22,456 bases of DNA from JALOOE01 sp964423545 (lineage in GTDB: Bacteria; Chloroflexota; Anaerolineae; CG2-30-64-16), in the NCBI GenBank assembly GCA_964423545.1, contig CAYRFV010000060.1, positions 1 to 22,456 of the forward strand, written 5' to 3'. Positions 13,661 through 21,572 of the stretch are shown piece after piece. The notes beneath the pieces were generated by a model that was given only the letters and a program-made list of their open reading frames with translations, had not been told where the DNA came from and did not search any database. Numbering within the stretch: position 1 is the first letter of the stretch; every line of letters begins with the position of its first letter. The translations under genes were made by a program, and so were the position numbers.

Positions 13661-16600
13661 ATGACGAAACGCTTAACCGGAGCGGCACGGGCGGGGCGCT
13701 CGACAATGACCATCGGGGTCATCATGGACCACGTGTCCGGCGAGTCGCGCTCCAGCCTGTGGCCGGGCATCGCCGACACGATCCGTGCACACGGGGGCAA
13801 CCTGCTCTGCTTTGCCGGCGGCTGCCTCCATGATCCTCACGATTTCACCCGGCAGGGCAACCTCGTCTATGACTTCATCGACCCGGGCCGGCTCGACGGT
13901 CTGATTATTTGGGCGTCTTCGCTCGCCAGCGACGTGGGACCGGAATGCCTGCCGCGCTTCTGTGCGCGCTATCGCCCCTTGCCGATGGTCAGCATCGGGA
14001 TCGTGTTGGATGGCATCCCGGGCGTCGTGCTCGACAGCTACCAGGGGATGCGCGATGCGGTGACGCACCTGATCGAGGTGCATGGTCGCAGGCGGCTGGC
14101 GTTCGTGCGCGGGCCGGCCGGCCATCGCGATGCCGACGAACGCTATCGCGCCTACGTGGAGACGCTGCGCGATTACGCATTGCCCTTCTCGGCCGACTTG
14201 GTCTCACCTCACAACATGTGGTTCGACCCGGGCGGGGCTTCGATGGTGCGCCTGCTGATGGACGAGCGGCGGGTAGACTTCGATGCCGTAGTGTGCGTCA
14301 ACGACGACCTCGCAGTCCAAGCGATGGCGCTGCTCCGGACGCGCGGCGTGCGCGTCCCCGAGGATGTCTCGGTTGTCGGCTTCAACGACACGCCATTGAG
14401 CCGGGCGATCACCCCGCCGCTTACCACGGTGCCGTGGCGCATGTACGAGCGCGGGCAGCGGGCCGCCGAGCTCCTGTTGGCGATGCTGGCCGGTGAACCG
14501 GCGCCCGATCAAGTGCTGTTGCCTGCGTCCCTGATCGTTCGCCAGTCGTGCGGCTGTCTCCCTCCCTCTGTGCTCTCGGCGCTCGATGCGGCGCCGGAGC
14601 CAGCCCTTACTGTCGAGAGTGTGGGACGCGACGCGGTGCTGTCCGCGCTTCAGGTCGTGTTGGACGGCGAAGCAGCACTCGAAGGACCGGCGCCCGCCGG
14701 ACTGCCGGCGGCTGGCGGCGACGCGCCGGGCAACAAGGCCCAGGCCGCGATCCGGCTCTATGACGCGTTCATCGGCGAAGTGACCGGCACGGGCGCGGGC
14801 GGCTTTCTGCCCGCGCTGGACCGCCTGTTGCGGCGCAGCGCGGACGACGGCAGTGACGGTCTTGCCTGGCAGCAGGCGATTGGCCAGCTGCGCCACCATG
14901 TGGTGTCGATCTTTCTTCACGATCAGCGTCTCCTGATCCGCGCCGAGAGCCTGCTGCAGCAGGCCCGCATCTTGATCGGCGAGCATGTCCAGCGCGCGCA
15001 GCGCTACCGCGAATGGCAGACGCAGCAACAGACGCAGCGACTGCGGCGCATCGGGCATGTGTTGGCGACGACCACGCGTGTGCCGGACTTGATGAACTTG
15101 CTTGCAGAGGAGCTGCCGCAGCTGGGCATCGAGCGCTGTCATCTCGCACTCTACGAGGATCCCGCGAAGCCAACCGAGTGGTGTCGGCTGGCGCTGGCCT
15201 ATGACGCGCAGGGGCGACGCGACGTGACGCCCGAGCAGGCTCGCATGCGCACGCACGATCTCGTGATGAGTGCGGGCAGCCCCGGCGACGACGAACCGCT
15301 GGCCGGCGCAGGCCCGAATCCGCCTTACAGCACCCTGGTCCAGCCGCTCCATTTCGGGGATGAGCAGCTCGGCGTGGTGCTCTTCGAACAGCGATCGGCC
15401 GGCGACATCTACGAGGTGTTGCGAGAGGAGATCAGCGTCACCCTCAAAGGGGTGCTGCTCGCGGAGCGCAATGTGGAGCTCTACCAACAGGCGCGCGCGG
15501 CCGAGCTGGAGGCGACCGAGGGCCGGCGGCTGGCCGAGGAAGCCGACCGCCTGAAGAGCCGCTTCCTCTCGATGGTCAGTCATGAACTGCGTACGCCTCT
15601 GGTGCTGCTGGTCGGCCTGAGCGAAATGATGCTGCGCGAGCGAACGGGCGATCATCGACCTCCGCTGCCGGAGCCATATCGGCAAGACCTGGCGCGGATT
15701 CACGTCAGCGCGCAGCAATTGGACAGCCTGGTGCGCGATGTGCTCGATCTGACGCGGAGCCAACGGGGCCAGCTCCTGCTGGCGATGGAGCGCCTCGACC
15801 TGGCGAAACTGCTCAAGGCGGTCGCGTTGGTTGGCGAACAGATGGCGCACGCCAAGGGACTGGGATGGCGTCTCGACCTGCCCGATCACCTTCCGCCAGT
15901 CAGCGGCGATCCGGCGCGCCTGCGGCAGGTGGTGCTGAATCTCCTGACCAACGCCGTCAAGTTCACCGCGTGCGGCGAGGTCGGTCTTCGAGCCGTGGAG
16001 GAGCCCGGCGTGGTGAGGGTGCTGGTGAGCGACACCGGAGTCGGGGTGCCGGAAGCCGAGCAGGAGGCGATCTTCGACGAGTTCCGCCAGTCGGAGCGGA
16101 CCGCAGCGCGCGGCTACGGTGGTCTGGGCATCGGCCTGGCGCTTTGCAAGGAGATCGTCGACCTGCACGGCGGACAGATCGGCGTGCGATCGTCCGGCGA
16201 GGAGCAGAGCGGCGCGACTTTCTACTTCACTCTGCCGATCGTGCGCGAAGCGACGCACGTTCAGGCTGAGCGTCCGGTTGCTTCACAGGCGGTGCTGCTG
16301 CTGTCGACGCGCGCCGGGGGCGGAGACCGTCTTGAAGCGCGTCTGATCAGCGAAGGGTTCGAGGTTGAGCGGCTGCGCATCGATGAGATGGAAGACTGGC
16401 AGGCGCAGGTATTCGCGCGCACCCCCGGGGCGATCGTGCTGGACTGCGCGCCTGACTCGGCGCGTGGGTGGGAGCTGATCGAGCGGTTGAAACAGCATCC
16501 CAACACGCTGGACATCCCGGTGCTTTTCTATACGCTTCCCGCGTCGCCGGATCGGGACGCCGGTTCGCTCCTGGCATTGGATTATCACACCAAGCCGCTG

Positions 16601-17386
16601 AGCGCAGACGCCCTGTCGCGCGCCCTCGAGCGGTATGGGTCAGGCAGCGGACCGCAGGATGGCAAGCGGACCGTGCTGGTGGTCGACGATGATCCGGGGA
16701 TCCGGGAGATGCATACTCGGGTGGTGCAGGCTGCCCTGCCAGGCGGCCGCGTGCTGCAGGCATCCAACGGGCGGATTGCGTTGGAGATCATGCGCCACGA
16801 GCGACCGGCGCTGGTGCTGCTCGATCTGATGATGCCGGAAGTGGACGGGATGCGCGTGTTGGCGGCGATGCAGGGGGATGCGCGGCTGCGCGGCATCCCG
16901 GTCATCGTCCTCACAGCGCAGACCCTCGGCCACGACGAGATGGCGCAGCTCACGGCCGGGGTGGCCGCCGTTCTCCAAAAGGGGGTCTTCACCGCCGACG
17001 AAACGCTGCTGCATATCGAGGAGGCGCTGGCACGCAACAGGCAGTTGGGCACCGAGGCGCAGCGAACCGCGCGCAAGGCCATGGCCTACATCCACGAGCA
17101 TTACGCAGAGTCGCTCTCACGCGAGGAGGTGGCGTCGCATGTCGGGGTCAGCCCCCGCCATCTGACGCGCTGTTTCCAGGAAGAGGTGGGCCTATCGCCG
17201 ATCGCGTATCTCAACCGATACCGCGTGAAGCAGGCCAAGGCGCTTCTCGACGCAGGCGGCAGCATCACTGAAGTGGCCGGCGGGGTCGGCTTCGCCAGCA
17301 GCGGCTATTTCACTGACGCGTTTCGGCGCGAAGTGGGAGTGTCTCCGCGCGAATACCAACGTCGCAATCTTGCCCCAAATTCCTGA
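13661..17386 (+). CDS. soluble hybrid histidine kinase: LacI-type sensor / GAF / HK / receiver x2 / AraC
   Basis: 1241 residues from ATG 13661; ATG 13706 just before TIGVIMDH is an alternative, and neither has a strong ribosome site. Domains in order: a LacI/periplasmic-binding-protein sugar-sensor fold (about 16-300: GVIMDHVSGESR, FVRGPAGHRDADERY, VVCVNDDLAVQAM, LIVRQSCG) without the LacI DNA-binding helix; a helical linker; a GAF-like domain (about 460-605); a coiled coil; HisKA with H641 (SHELRTP); and HATPase with N760/N764, D791 (DTGVG) and a G2 box near 820. Then come a degenerate receiver (D928, no acidic pair), a full receiver (D1009-D1011, phospho-acceptor D1055, K1107), and an AraC double helix-turn-helix (about 1143-1241). 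No signal peptide or TM is visible, so it should sense a cytosolic ligand and pass phosphate to its own receiver to control transcription. The adjacent GH105, enolase and transporter genes are likely targets. Confidence 0.88.
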   Translation: MTKRLTGAARAGRSTMTIGVIMDHVSGESRSSLWPGIADTIRAHGGNLLCFAGGCLHDPHDFTRQGNLVYDFIDPGRLDGLIIWASSLASDVGPECLPRFCARYRPLPMVSIGIVLDGIPGVVLDSYQGMRDAVTHLIEVHGRRRLAFVRGPAGHRDADERYRAYVETLRDYALPFSADLVSPHNMWFDPGGASMVRLLMDERRVDFDAVVCVNDDLAVQAMALLRTRGVRVPEDVSVVGFNDTPLSRAITPPLTTVPWRMYERGQRAAELLLAMLAGEPAPDQVLLPASLIVRQSCGCLPPSVLSALDAAPEPALTVESVGRDAVLSALQVVLDGEAALEGPAPAGLPAAGGDAPGNKAQAAIRLYDAFIGEVTGTGAGGFLPALDRLLRRSADDGSDGLAWQQAIGQLRHHVVSIFLHDQRLLIRAESLLQQARILIGEHVQRAQRYREWQTQQQTQRLRRIGHVLATTTRVPDLMNLLAEELPQLGIERCHLALYEDPAKPTEWCRLALAYDAQGRRDVTPEQARMRTHDLVMSAGSPGDDEPLAGAGPNPPYSTLVQPLHFGDEQLGVVLFEQRSAGDIYEVLREEISVTLKGVLLAERNVELYQQARAAELEATEGRRLAEEADRLKSRFLSMVSHELRTPLVLLVGLSEMMLRERTGDHRPPLPEPYRQDLARIHVSAQQLDSLVRDVLDLTRSQRGQLLLAMERLDLAKLLKAVALVGEQMAHAKGLGWRLDLPDHLPPVSGDPARLRQVVLNLLTNAVKFTACGEVGLRAVEEPGVVRVLVSDTGVGVPEAEQEAIFDEFRQSERTAARGYGGLGIGLALCKEIVDLHGGQIGVRSSGEEQSGATFYFTLPIVREATHVQAERPVASQAVLLLSTRAGGGDRLEARLISEGFEVERLRIDEMEDWQAQVFARTPGAIVLDCAPDSARGWELIERLKQHPNTLDIPVLFYTLPASPDRDAGSLLALDYHTKPLSADALSRALERYGSGSGPQDGKRTVLVVDDDPGIREMHTRVVQAALPGGRVLQASNGRIALEIMRHERPALVLLDLMMPEVDGMRVLAAMQGDARLRGIPVIVLTAQTLGHDEMAQLTAGVAAVLQKGVFTADETLLHIEEALARNRQLGTEAQRTARKAMAYIHEHYAESLSREEVASHVGVSPRHLTRCFQEEVGLSPIAYLNRYRVKQAKALLDAGGSITEVAGGVGFASSGYFTDAFRREVGVSPREYQRRNLAPNS

Positions 17387-17453
17387 AAGTCTGTCCCAAT
17401 TTCAGAAGCATTTTCCCCGGAACTGCGCGATACTGAGATTGCCCCACATTTCG
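17370..17453 (+). promoter_or_regulatory. candidate AraC-type operator: repeated GCCCCAAATTYC sites
   Basis: GCCCCAAATTCC (17372-17383) recurs as GTCCCAATTTCA (17393-17404), exactly 21 bp (two helical turns) later, and again as GCCCCACATTTC (17441-17452). CTGAAA (17383-17388) and TTTCAG (17400-17405) also form an inverted repeat. The stretch 17370-17452 is AT-richer than its surroundings, begins inside the last codons of the hybrid kinase, and precedes the receiver gene. Direct repeats at two-turn spacing fit binding by the AraC domain just encoded. A GATACT (17429-17434) may be a -10, but no clear -35 is seen. Confidence 0.4.
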
Positions 17454-17495
17454 CCGTCGCAGGCGGCGCTTCGGGTTTCGAAGAAGGGACAGGCG

Positions 17496-17876
17496 ATGCC
17501 CGAGACGATCATGATCGTCGCAAATGACCCGAATATCACCTATCTGCTGCAGCGCTACGCGGAGGAGAGCGGCTTCCGCACGGTCAACGCTTGCCAGGGC
17601 AAAGATGTGCTGGACCTGGCGCACCACACCCACCCTGTATTGATCATCTTGGACACCGAGCTGCCAGGCGGCACCGGATCGAACATGCTGCTCGGCCTGC
17701 GCGCAGAAGCCGACACGCGCCACATTCCGGTGCTCCTCTACTCCGGGCTCGAAGGACCCACGGAGGAGTGGGAAGAAGCAGCGGTCGGCCATCTGCCGAA
17801 GACCGTGCTGTACGATGATTTCGTGGCGGCGCTGAAACAGGCCGGCGTTCAGCGCGACGGCTTGCAGAACCGATGA
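17496..17876 (+). CDS. single-domain response regulator
   Basis: 126 residues from ATG 17496, with AAGGGA (17484-17489) 6 nt upstream. The frame is open upstream to 17370, but that would run through the putative operator. The product is one receiver domain: IMIVANDPNITYLLQRYAEE, the phospho-acceptor region VLIILDTELPGGTG, IPVLLYSG, and LPKTVLYDDFVAALKQ at the end. The first acidic pair is reduced to N-D, so phosphorylation may be weak. There is no output domain. It sits between a large hybrid kinase and an ABC transporter. Its TGA overlaps the first ATG of the repeat array leading into the ATPase gene (ATGA at 17873-17876). It could be a phosphate sink or shuttle for the kinase. Confidence 0.78.
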   Translation: MPETIMIVANDPNITYLLQRYAEESGFRTVNACQGKDVLDLAHHTHPVLIILDTELPGGTGSNMLLGLRAEADTRHIPVLLYSGLEGPTEEWEEAAVGHLPKTVLYDDFVAALKQAGVQRDGLQNR

Positions 17877-17968
17877 CGCGGATCGCACCGATGACGCGGA
17901 TTGCACCGATGACACGGATCGCACCGATGACACGGATCGCACCGATGACAGGGATCGCACCGATGACA
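17870..17968 (+). repeat. 18-bp tandem repeat with an in-frame ATG in every unit
   Basis: Five units of CCGATGACRCGGATYGCA (17870-17887, 17888-17905, 17906-17923, 17924-17941, 17942-17959, the last with AGGGAT) and a partial sixth. In the transporter frame they read MTRIAP four times, MTGIAP, then MTEQ. Each unit brings its own ATG. The first ATG overlaps the receiver stop codon. The repeat is a short array of the intergenic type found scattered in bacterial genomes, here kept in frame at a gene junction. Confidence 0.9.
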
Positions 17969-19019
17969 GAACAGATCTCCGCACCCCCGAAGCTCCTGGA
18001 TGTCGTTGGCCTGAAGAAGCACTTTCCGATCAAGAAGGGCTTCCTCATCTCCAAGCAGGTTGGCAGCGTCAAGGCGGTCGATGGCGTCAGTTTCTTCATC
18101 CGGGAAGGCGAAACGCTCGGGTTGGTCGGTGAGAGCGGCTGCGGCAAGACGACCATNNNNNNNNNNGACGACCATCGGCCGGCTGATCCTGCGCGCCTAT
18201 AAGCTGACGGCCGGCGATATCTGGTTCAATGATCGGAGGCTCGGCCGGGTGAATGTGGCCGAGATGGACGAGGACAAGCTGCGGCAGCTGCGCCAGAATA
18301 TGCAGTTGATCTTCCAGGATCCGTATTCGTCCCTCAACCCCCGCATGACGCTGCTCGAGATCGTCGGCGAACCCCTCTATACCAACGGCGTCGCCAAGGG
18401 CGCGGAGATGAAAGAGCGAGTCGCCGAACTGCTCAAGGTGGTGGGGCTGAGGCCGGAGTATCTGACGCGCTATCCGCACGCCTTCAGCGGCGGCCAGCGC
18501 CAACGCATCGGCGTCGCGCGCGCGCTGGCGCTGAACCCGCAGCTCGTCGTTTGCGATGAGCCGGTGTCGGCGCTCGATGTGTCGGTCCAGGCGCAGATCC
18601 TCAACCTGCTCCAACGGCTTCAGGCCCAGTTCGGTCTCACGTACCTGTTCATCTCGCACGATCTGAGCGTGGTGGAGCACATCAGCGACCGGGTGGCGGT
18701 GATGTACGTCGGCAAGCTCGTGGAAAGCGCCGGCACCGCTGAGCTGTTCCTCAATCCCCGGCATCCGTATACCGAGGCGCTCCTCTCGTCGGTGCCCAAA
18801 CCGGACCCGCGCATCCGCACCGAGCCGATCATCATGCCTGGAGAGGTGGCCGATCCCGCGCATCCGCCCAGCGGCTGCTATTTTCACCCGCGCTGCCGCT
18901 ACTGCCTGGACCGCTGCAAGAGCGAGGAGCCGGCATTGCGCGAGATTTCGCCGGATCACTTCGTCAGCTGTCATCGCGCGGAGGAGCTGGAGCTCGCTGG
19001 CGTCATGAGCATGTCGTAG
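17963..19019 (+). CDS. OppF/DppF-type ABC transporter ATP-binding protein (split by an assembly gap)
   Basis: Read as one gene once the gap at 18157-18166 is removed. The sequence GACGACCAT occurs on both sides of the Ns (18148-18156 and 18167-18175). Collapsing 19 bases joins GESGCGKTT directly to IGRLILRAYK in one frame and gives 345 residues, a normal OppF length. Motifs: Walker A GESGCGKTT, Q-loop IFQDPYSSLNPRM, signature FSGGQRQRIGVARALAL, Walker B LVVCDEPVSALD, H-loop LFISHDLS, and a C-terminal oligopeptide-type extension with cysteines (FHPRCRYCLDRC). It powers import through the permease partly visible at the right edge. The ATG at 17963 follows the 18-bp repeats, and starts within the repeats are possible. 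The usual OppD partner is not in the window. Confidence 0.85.
18157..18166. other. assembly gap (10 N)
   Basis: Ten Ns with the same nine bases GACGACCAT immediately on both sides. The reading frame and the ABC family pattern both become intact if one copy and the Ns are deleted. This looks like two contigs joined without merging their short overlap. Confidence 0.95.
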
Positions 19020-19220
19020 CGGCCGGAGTCGCTGCCGCTTGGGTGTCCGAGACCCGGCGTCGGATGCGTGGTCCACGTTTACCATGGGCTGTGAGGGCAC
19101 ACCCGGCGCCCCTGGCCCGGCATGCAGAAAGGCGGTGTCTATAGAGCTTGCGATGAAAGTCGATAAGAATGCTTCGTTGCACCATGAGCGATTCGTCATC
19201 TCAAAAAGGAGGCAAGGACC

Positions 19221-21335
19221 ATGAAGAAGCTGATCAATCGGCGTGAGTTCCTGAAGCTGTCGGCGCTGACGGCTGCGGGCGCCACCGCGGCGGCCTGCGG
19301 CGCGCAGGCCACCCCGACCAAGGCGCCCGCGCCGACCGCAGCCCCGGCTGCCAAGGCCGAGCCCACCAAGGCGCCGGAGCCGACGAAAGCGCCGGAGCCG
19401 ACCAAGGCGCCGGCCGCTGCTCCCACGGCTGCGCCTGCTGCAACCAAGGCCCCGGAGCCCACCAAGGCCCCGGCGGCTGCGGCCGGCCAGTACAAGGAAG
19501 CTCCGATGCTGGCTGAGCTGGTGAAGAGCGGCAAGCTGCCGGCCGTCGATGCCCGCCTGCCCAAGAAGCCGGCGGTGTTTCCGACGCAGGAGGCGACGGG
19601 GAAGTATGGCGGCACGATGCGCCGCGCGTTCAGCGGTGTGTCGGACCGCTGGGGGCCCACGAAGCTGGTGGATCGCTTCTGGGTCTGGTATGACAAGAGC
19701 CTCAACCTGCAGCCGCGCATCGTCGAATCGTGGCAGGTCAGTCCGGACGCCAAACAATGGACCTTCAAGTTGCGCGAAGGGCTGAAGTGGTCGGACGGCA
19801 TAGACTACACCAGCGACGACACGATGTGGTGGTACCAGTACGAGCTGCAGAACAAGAAGCTGAATCCCTCGATCCCCAGCCAATGGCGGAGCGCCAAGAC
19901 CCGAAACATCGTCAAGGCGGAAGCCCCGGACAAGTACACGGTCAAGTTTACCTACGACGATCCCAAGCCGCTGTTCCTCTACGGCGTTGCTCGCTCCGTG
20001 ACGGGGCCGAACACGCCCTCGCACTACATGAAGGAGAAGCACGAGGACACGACGTCCGACAAGGCGAAGCTGGCGGCCGAGGTCAAGGCAAGGGGCTTCG
20101 ATAGCTGGGAGCGCTACTACCTGGACTACGCGCAGTACTGGTATGCCAACCCGGAGCGGCCGTTCCTCGGCGGCTGGCTGGCCAAGGGGCCGCTCGCCAA
20201 AGAGCTGTTCATCATGGAGCGCAACCCTTACTTCTGGGCGGTCGACAAGGACGGCAACCAGCTGCCCTACATCGACAAGGTGACGCATCGGCTGTTCGAG
20301 AACAACGAAGTCAAGAACCTGTGGGTCACCAACGGCGAAATCGACTTCCAGAACCGCCACATGGGCATCTCCGACCTGGCGCTCTACAAGAGCGGCGAGG
20401 CGAAGGGGGATTACAAGACGCTCTTGGGGATCAGTGCGGGCCATCTTGCCATGCAGCTCAACCTGACGACCAAGAACAAGCTGCTGCGCGAGTTCTTCAA
20501 CGAGCGCAAGGTGCGCATCGCGATCTCGCACGCCATCAACCGCGACCAGATCAACCAGCTGGTCTTCAACGGCCTGCTGAAGCCGCGGCAGTACAGCCCG
20601 CTCTCCATGTCGCCGAACTACTACGAGAAGCTCTCCAACGCCTACATCAAGTACGACCCGGACACCGCCAACAAGCTGCTGGATGAGGCCGGCTACAGCA
20701 AGAAGGGCGCCGACGGCATCCGCTTGCACAAGGACGGCACGACGCCTATCTCTTGGATCATCGAGAGCACGAGTCAGACCGGCACACCGGACGAGGACGC
20801 GGTGCTGTTGCTGGCGAAGGATCTGGCGAAGGTCGGGCTCAAGGCGTCGTTCAAGTACGTCGAGCGGTCGCTGTACGAATCGCGCTACAACGCGAACGAG
20901 CTCGACGCGGCCTGGTGGGGTGGCGATCGGACGGTGGTGCCCCTGGCGCCGGAAGCGCCCATCTTCCGCGCCACGATGATCGACCGGCCGTGGGCGCCTG
21001 CCTGGGGCCTCTACTACGGCGATCCCAAGAATCCGAACGCGGAGGAGCCGCCCCAGGGCCACTGGATTCGCACGATCTGGAAGATCTGGGACGAGGAGAT
21101 CGCAGTGGAGCCGGATCCGAAGAAGCAGAACGATGCCTTCAAGAAGATCCTGGACATCTGGGCCGAAGAGTTGCCGTACGTCGGCGTTCTGGGCGAGCAG
21201 CCGGCGCCCATCATCGTGAAGAACGGCTTCAAGAACTACCTGCCGGGCATGCCGATCGATGACACGACCGCCGACGAGCATCTGCTCCATACCGAGACGT
21301 ACTTCTGGGACGATCCTGCCAAGCACACCAGCTAG
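19221..21335 (+). CDS. Tat-exported solute-binding lipoprotein (SBP family 5, peptide/oligosaccharide)
   Basis: 704 residues, ATG 19221, with AAAGGAGG (19205-19212) 8 nt upstream. The N-terminus has a Tat motif (NRREFLK, residues 6-12) and a lipobox with likely lipidated C26 (AAAC). A low-complexity linker follows (about 30-90) rich in repeated APEPTKAP, which places the protein away from the membrane. The SBP_bac_5 fold runs from about 128 (YGGTMRRAF, ESWQVSPDAKQWTFKLREGL, VRIAISHAINRDQINQLVFN) to the end. This family binds peptides, but many members in polysaccharide-using bacteria bind oligosaccharides. With GH105 nearby, pectin-derived oligosaccharides are a reasonable guess. The 201 nt between the ATPase stop and this gene hold no gene and no clear promoter, only a weak 6-bp hairpin (19018-19039). 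Confidence 0.88.
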   Translation: MKKLINRREFLKLSALTAAGATAAACGAQATPTKAPAPTAAPAAKAEPTKAPEPTKAPEPTKAPAAAPTAAPAATKAPEPTKAPAAAAGQYKEAPMLAELVKSGKLPAVDARLPKKPAVFPTQEATGKYGGTMRRAFSGVSDRWGPTKLVDRFWVWYDKSLNLQPRIVESWQVSPDAKQWTFKLREGLKWSDGIDYTSDDTMWWYQYELQNKKLNPSIPSQWRSAKTRNIVKAEAPDKYTVKFTYDDPKPLFLYGVARSVTGPNTPSHYMKEKHEDTTSDKAKLAAEVKARGFDSWERYYLDYAQYWYANPERPFLGGWLAKGPLAKELFIMERNPYFWAVDKDGNQLPYIDKVTHRLFENNEVKNLWVTNGEIDFQNRHMGISDLALYKSGEAKGDYKTLLGISAGHLAMQLNLTTKNKLLREFFNERKVRIAISHAINRDQINQLVFNGLLKPRQYSPLSMSPNYYEKLSNAYIKYDPDTANKLLDEAGYSKKGADGIRLHKDGTTPISWIIESTSQTGTPDEDAVLLLAKDLAKVGLKASFKYVERSLYESRYNANELDAAWWGGDRTVVPLAPEAPIFRATMIDRPWAPAWGLYYGDPKNPNAEEPPQGHWIRTIWKIWDEEIAVEPDPKKQNDAFKKILDIWAEELPYVGVLGEQPAPIIVKNGFKNYLPGMPIDDTTADEHLLHTETYFWDDPAKHTS

Positions 21336-21345
21336 GTCAGGGTTC

Positions 21346-21387
21346 GCGCCGGGCGTCCCGCAGCCGTCTTCCAGGGACGCCCGGCGC
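21346..21387 (+). terminator. strong hairpin after the solute-binding protein gene
   Basis: GCGCCGGGCGTCCC (21346-21359), 14-nt loop, GGGACGCCCGGCGC (21374-21387): a perfect 14-bp stem beginning 10 nt after the stop codon. No T-run follows. In binding-protein-dependent transporter operons such hairpins often protect the abundant binding-protein mRNA and reduce read-through into permease genes. The next 185 nt (21388-21572) hold no gene; a weak TTGCCT-19-GATACG (21449-21479) is the only promoter-like sequence. Confidence 0.6.
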
Positions 21388-21572
21388 CTGGCGCGTATTA
21401 CTCGGATTCGTCGTGACGCGCGTGACGCCTGGGCAGTGAAACCGGCGATTGCCTCTGCAATCCAGTGGATCGCGATACGAAAGACCATCCTGTGCCCTGA
21501 TGTGTGGAGTTCGCCCGGCCCGTCTGCTGAGGTGTGCCGGCCCGTCTTGTGAGCGCCTACCGGAGGCCGCCC

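Noticed and set aside
17870..17968. CRISPR array
   Set aside because: Units are 18 bp, directly adjacent with no unique spacers, and coding in frame; this is a simple tandem repeat.
19039..19224. Small gene between the ATPase and the solute-binding protein
   Set aside because: 61 codons with no domain and no ribosome site; it overlaps the start of the binding-protein gene and contains its Shine-Dalgarno.
19300..19490. Repeat array in the solute-binding protein gene as a mobile or regulatory repeat
   Set aside because: It is the DNA of a low-complexity APEPTKAP linker typical of lipoproteins; the repeats are explained by the protein.
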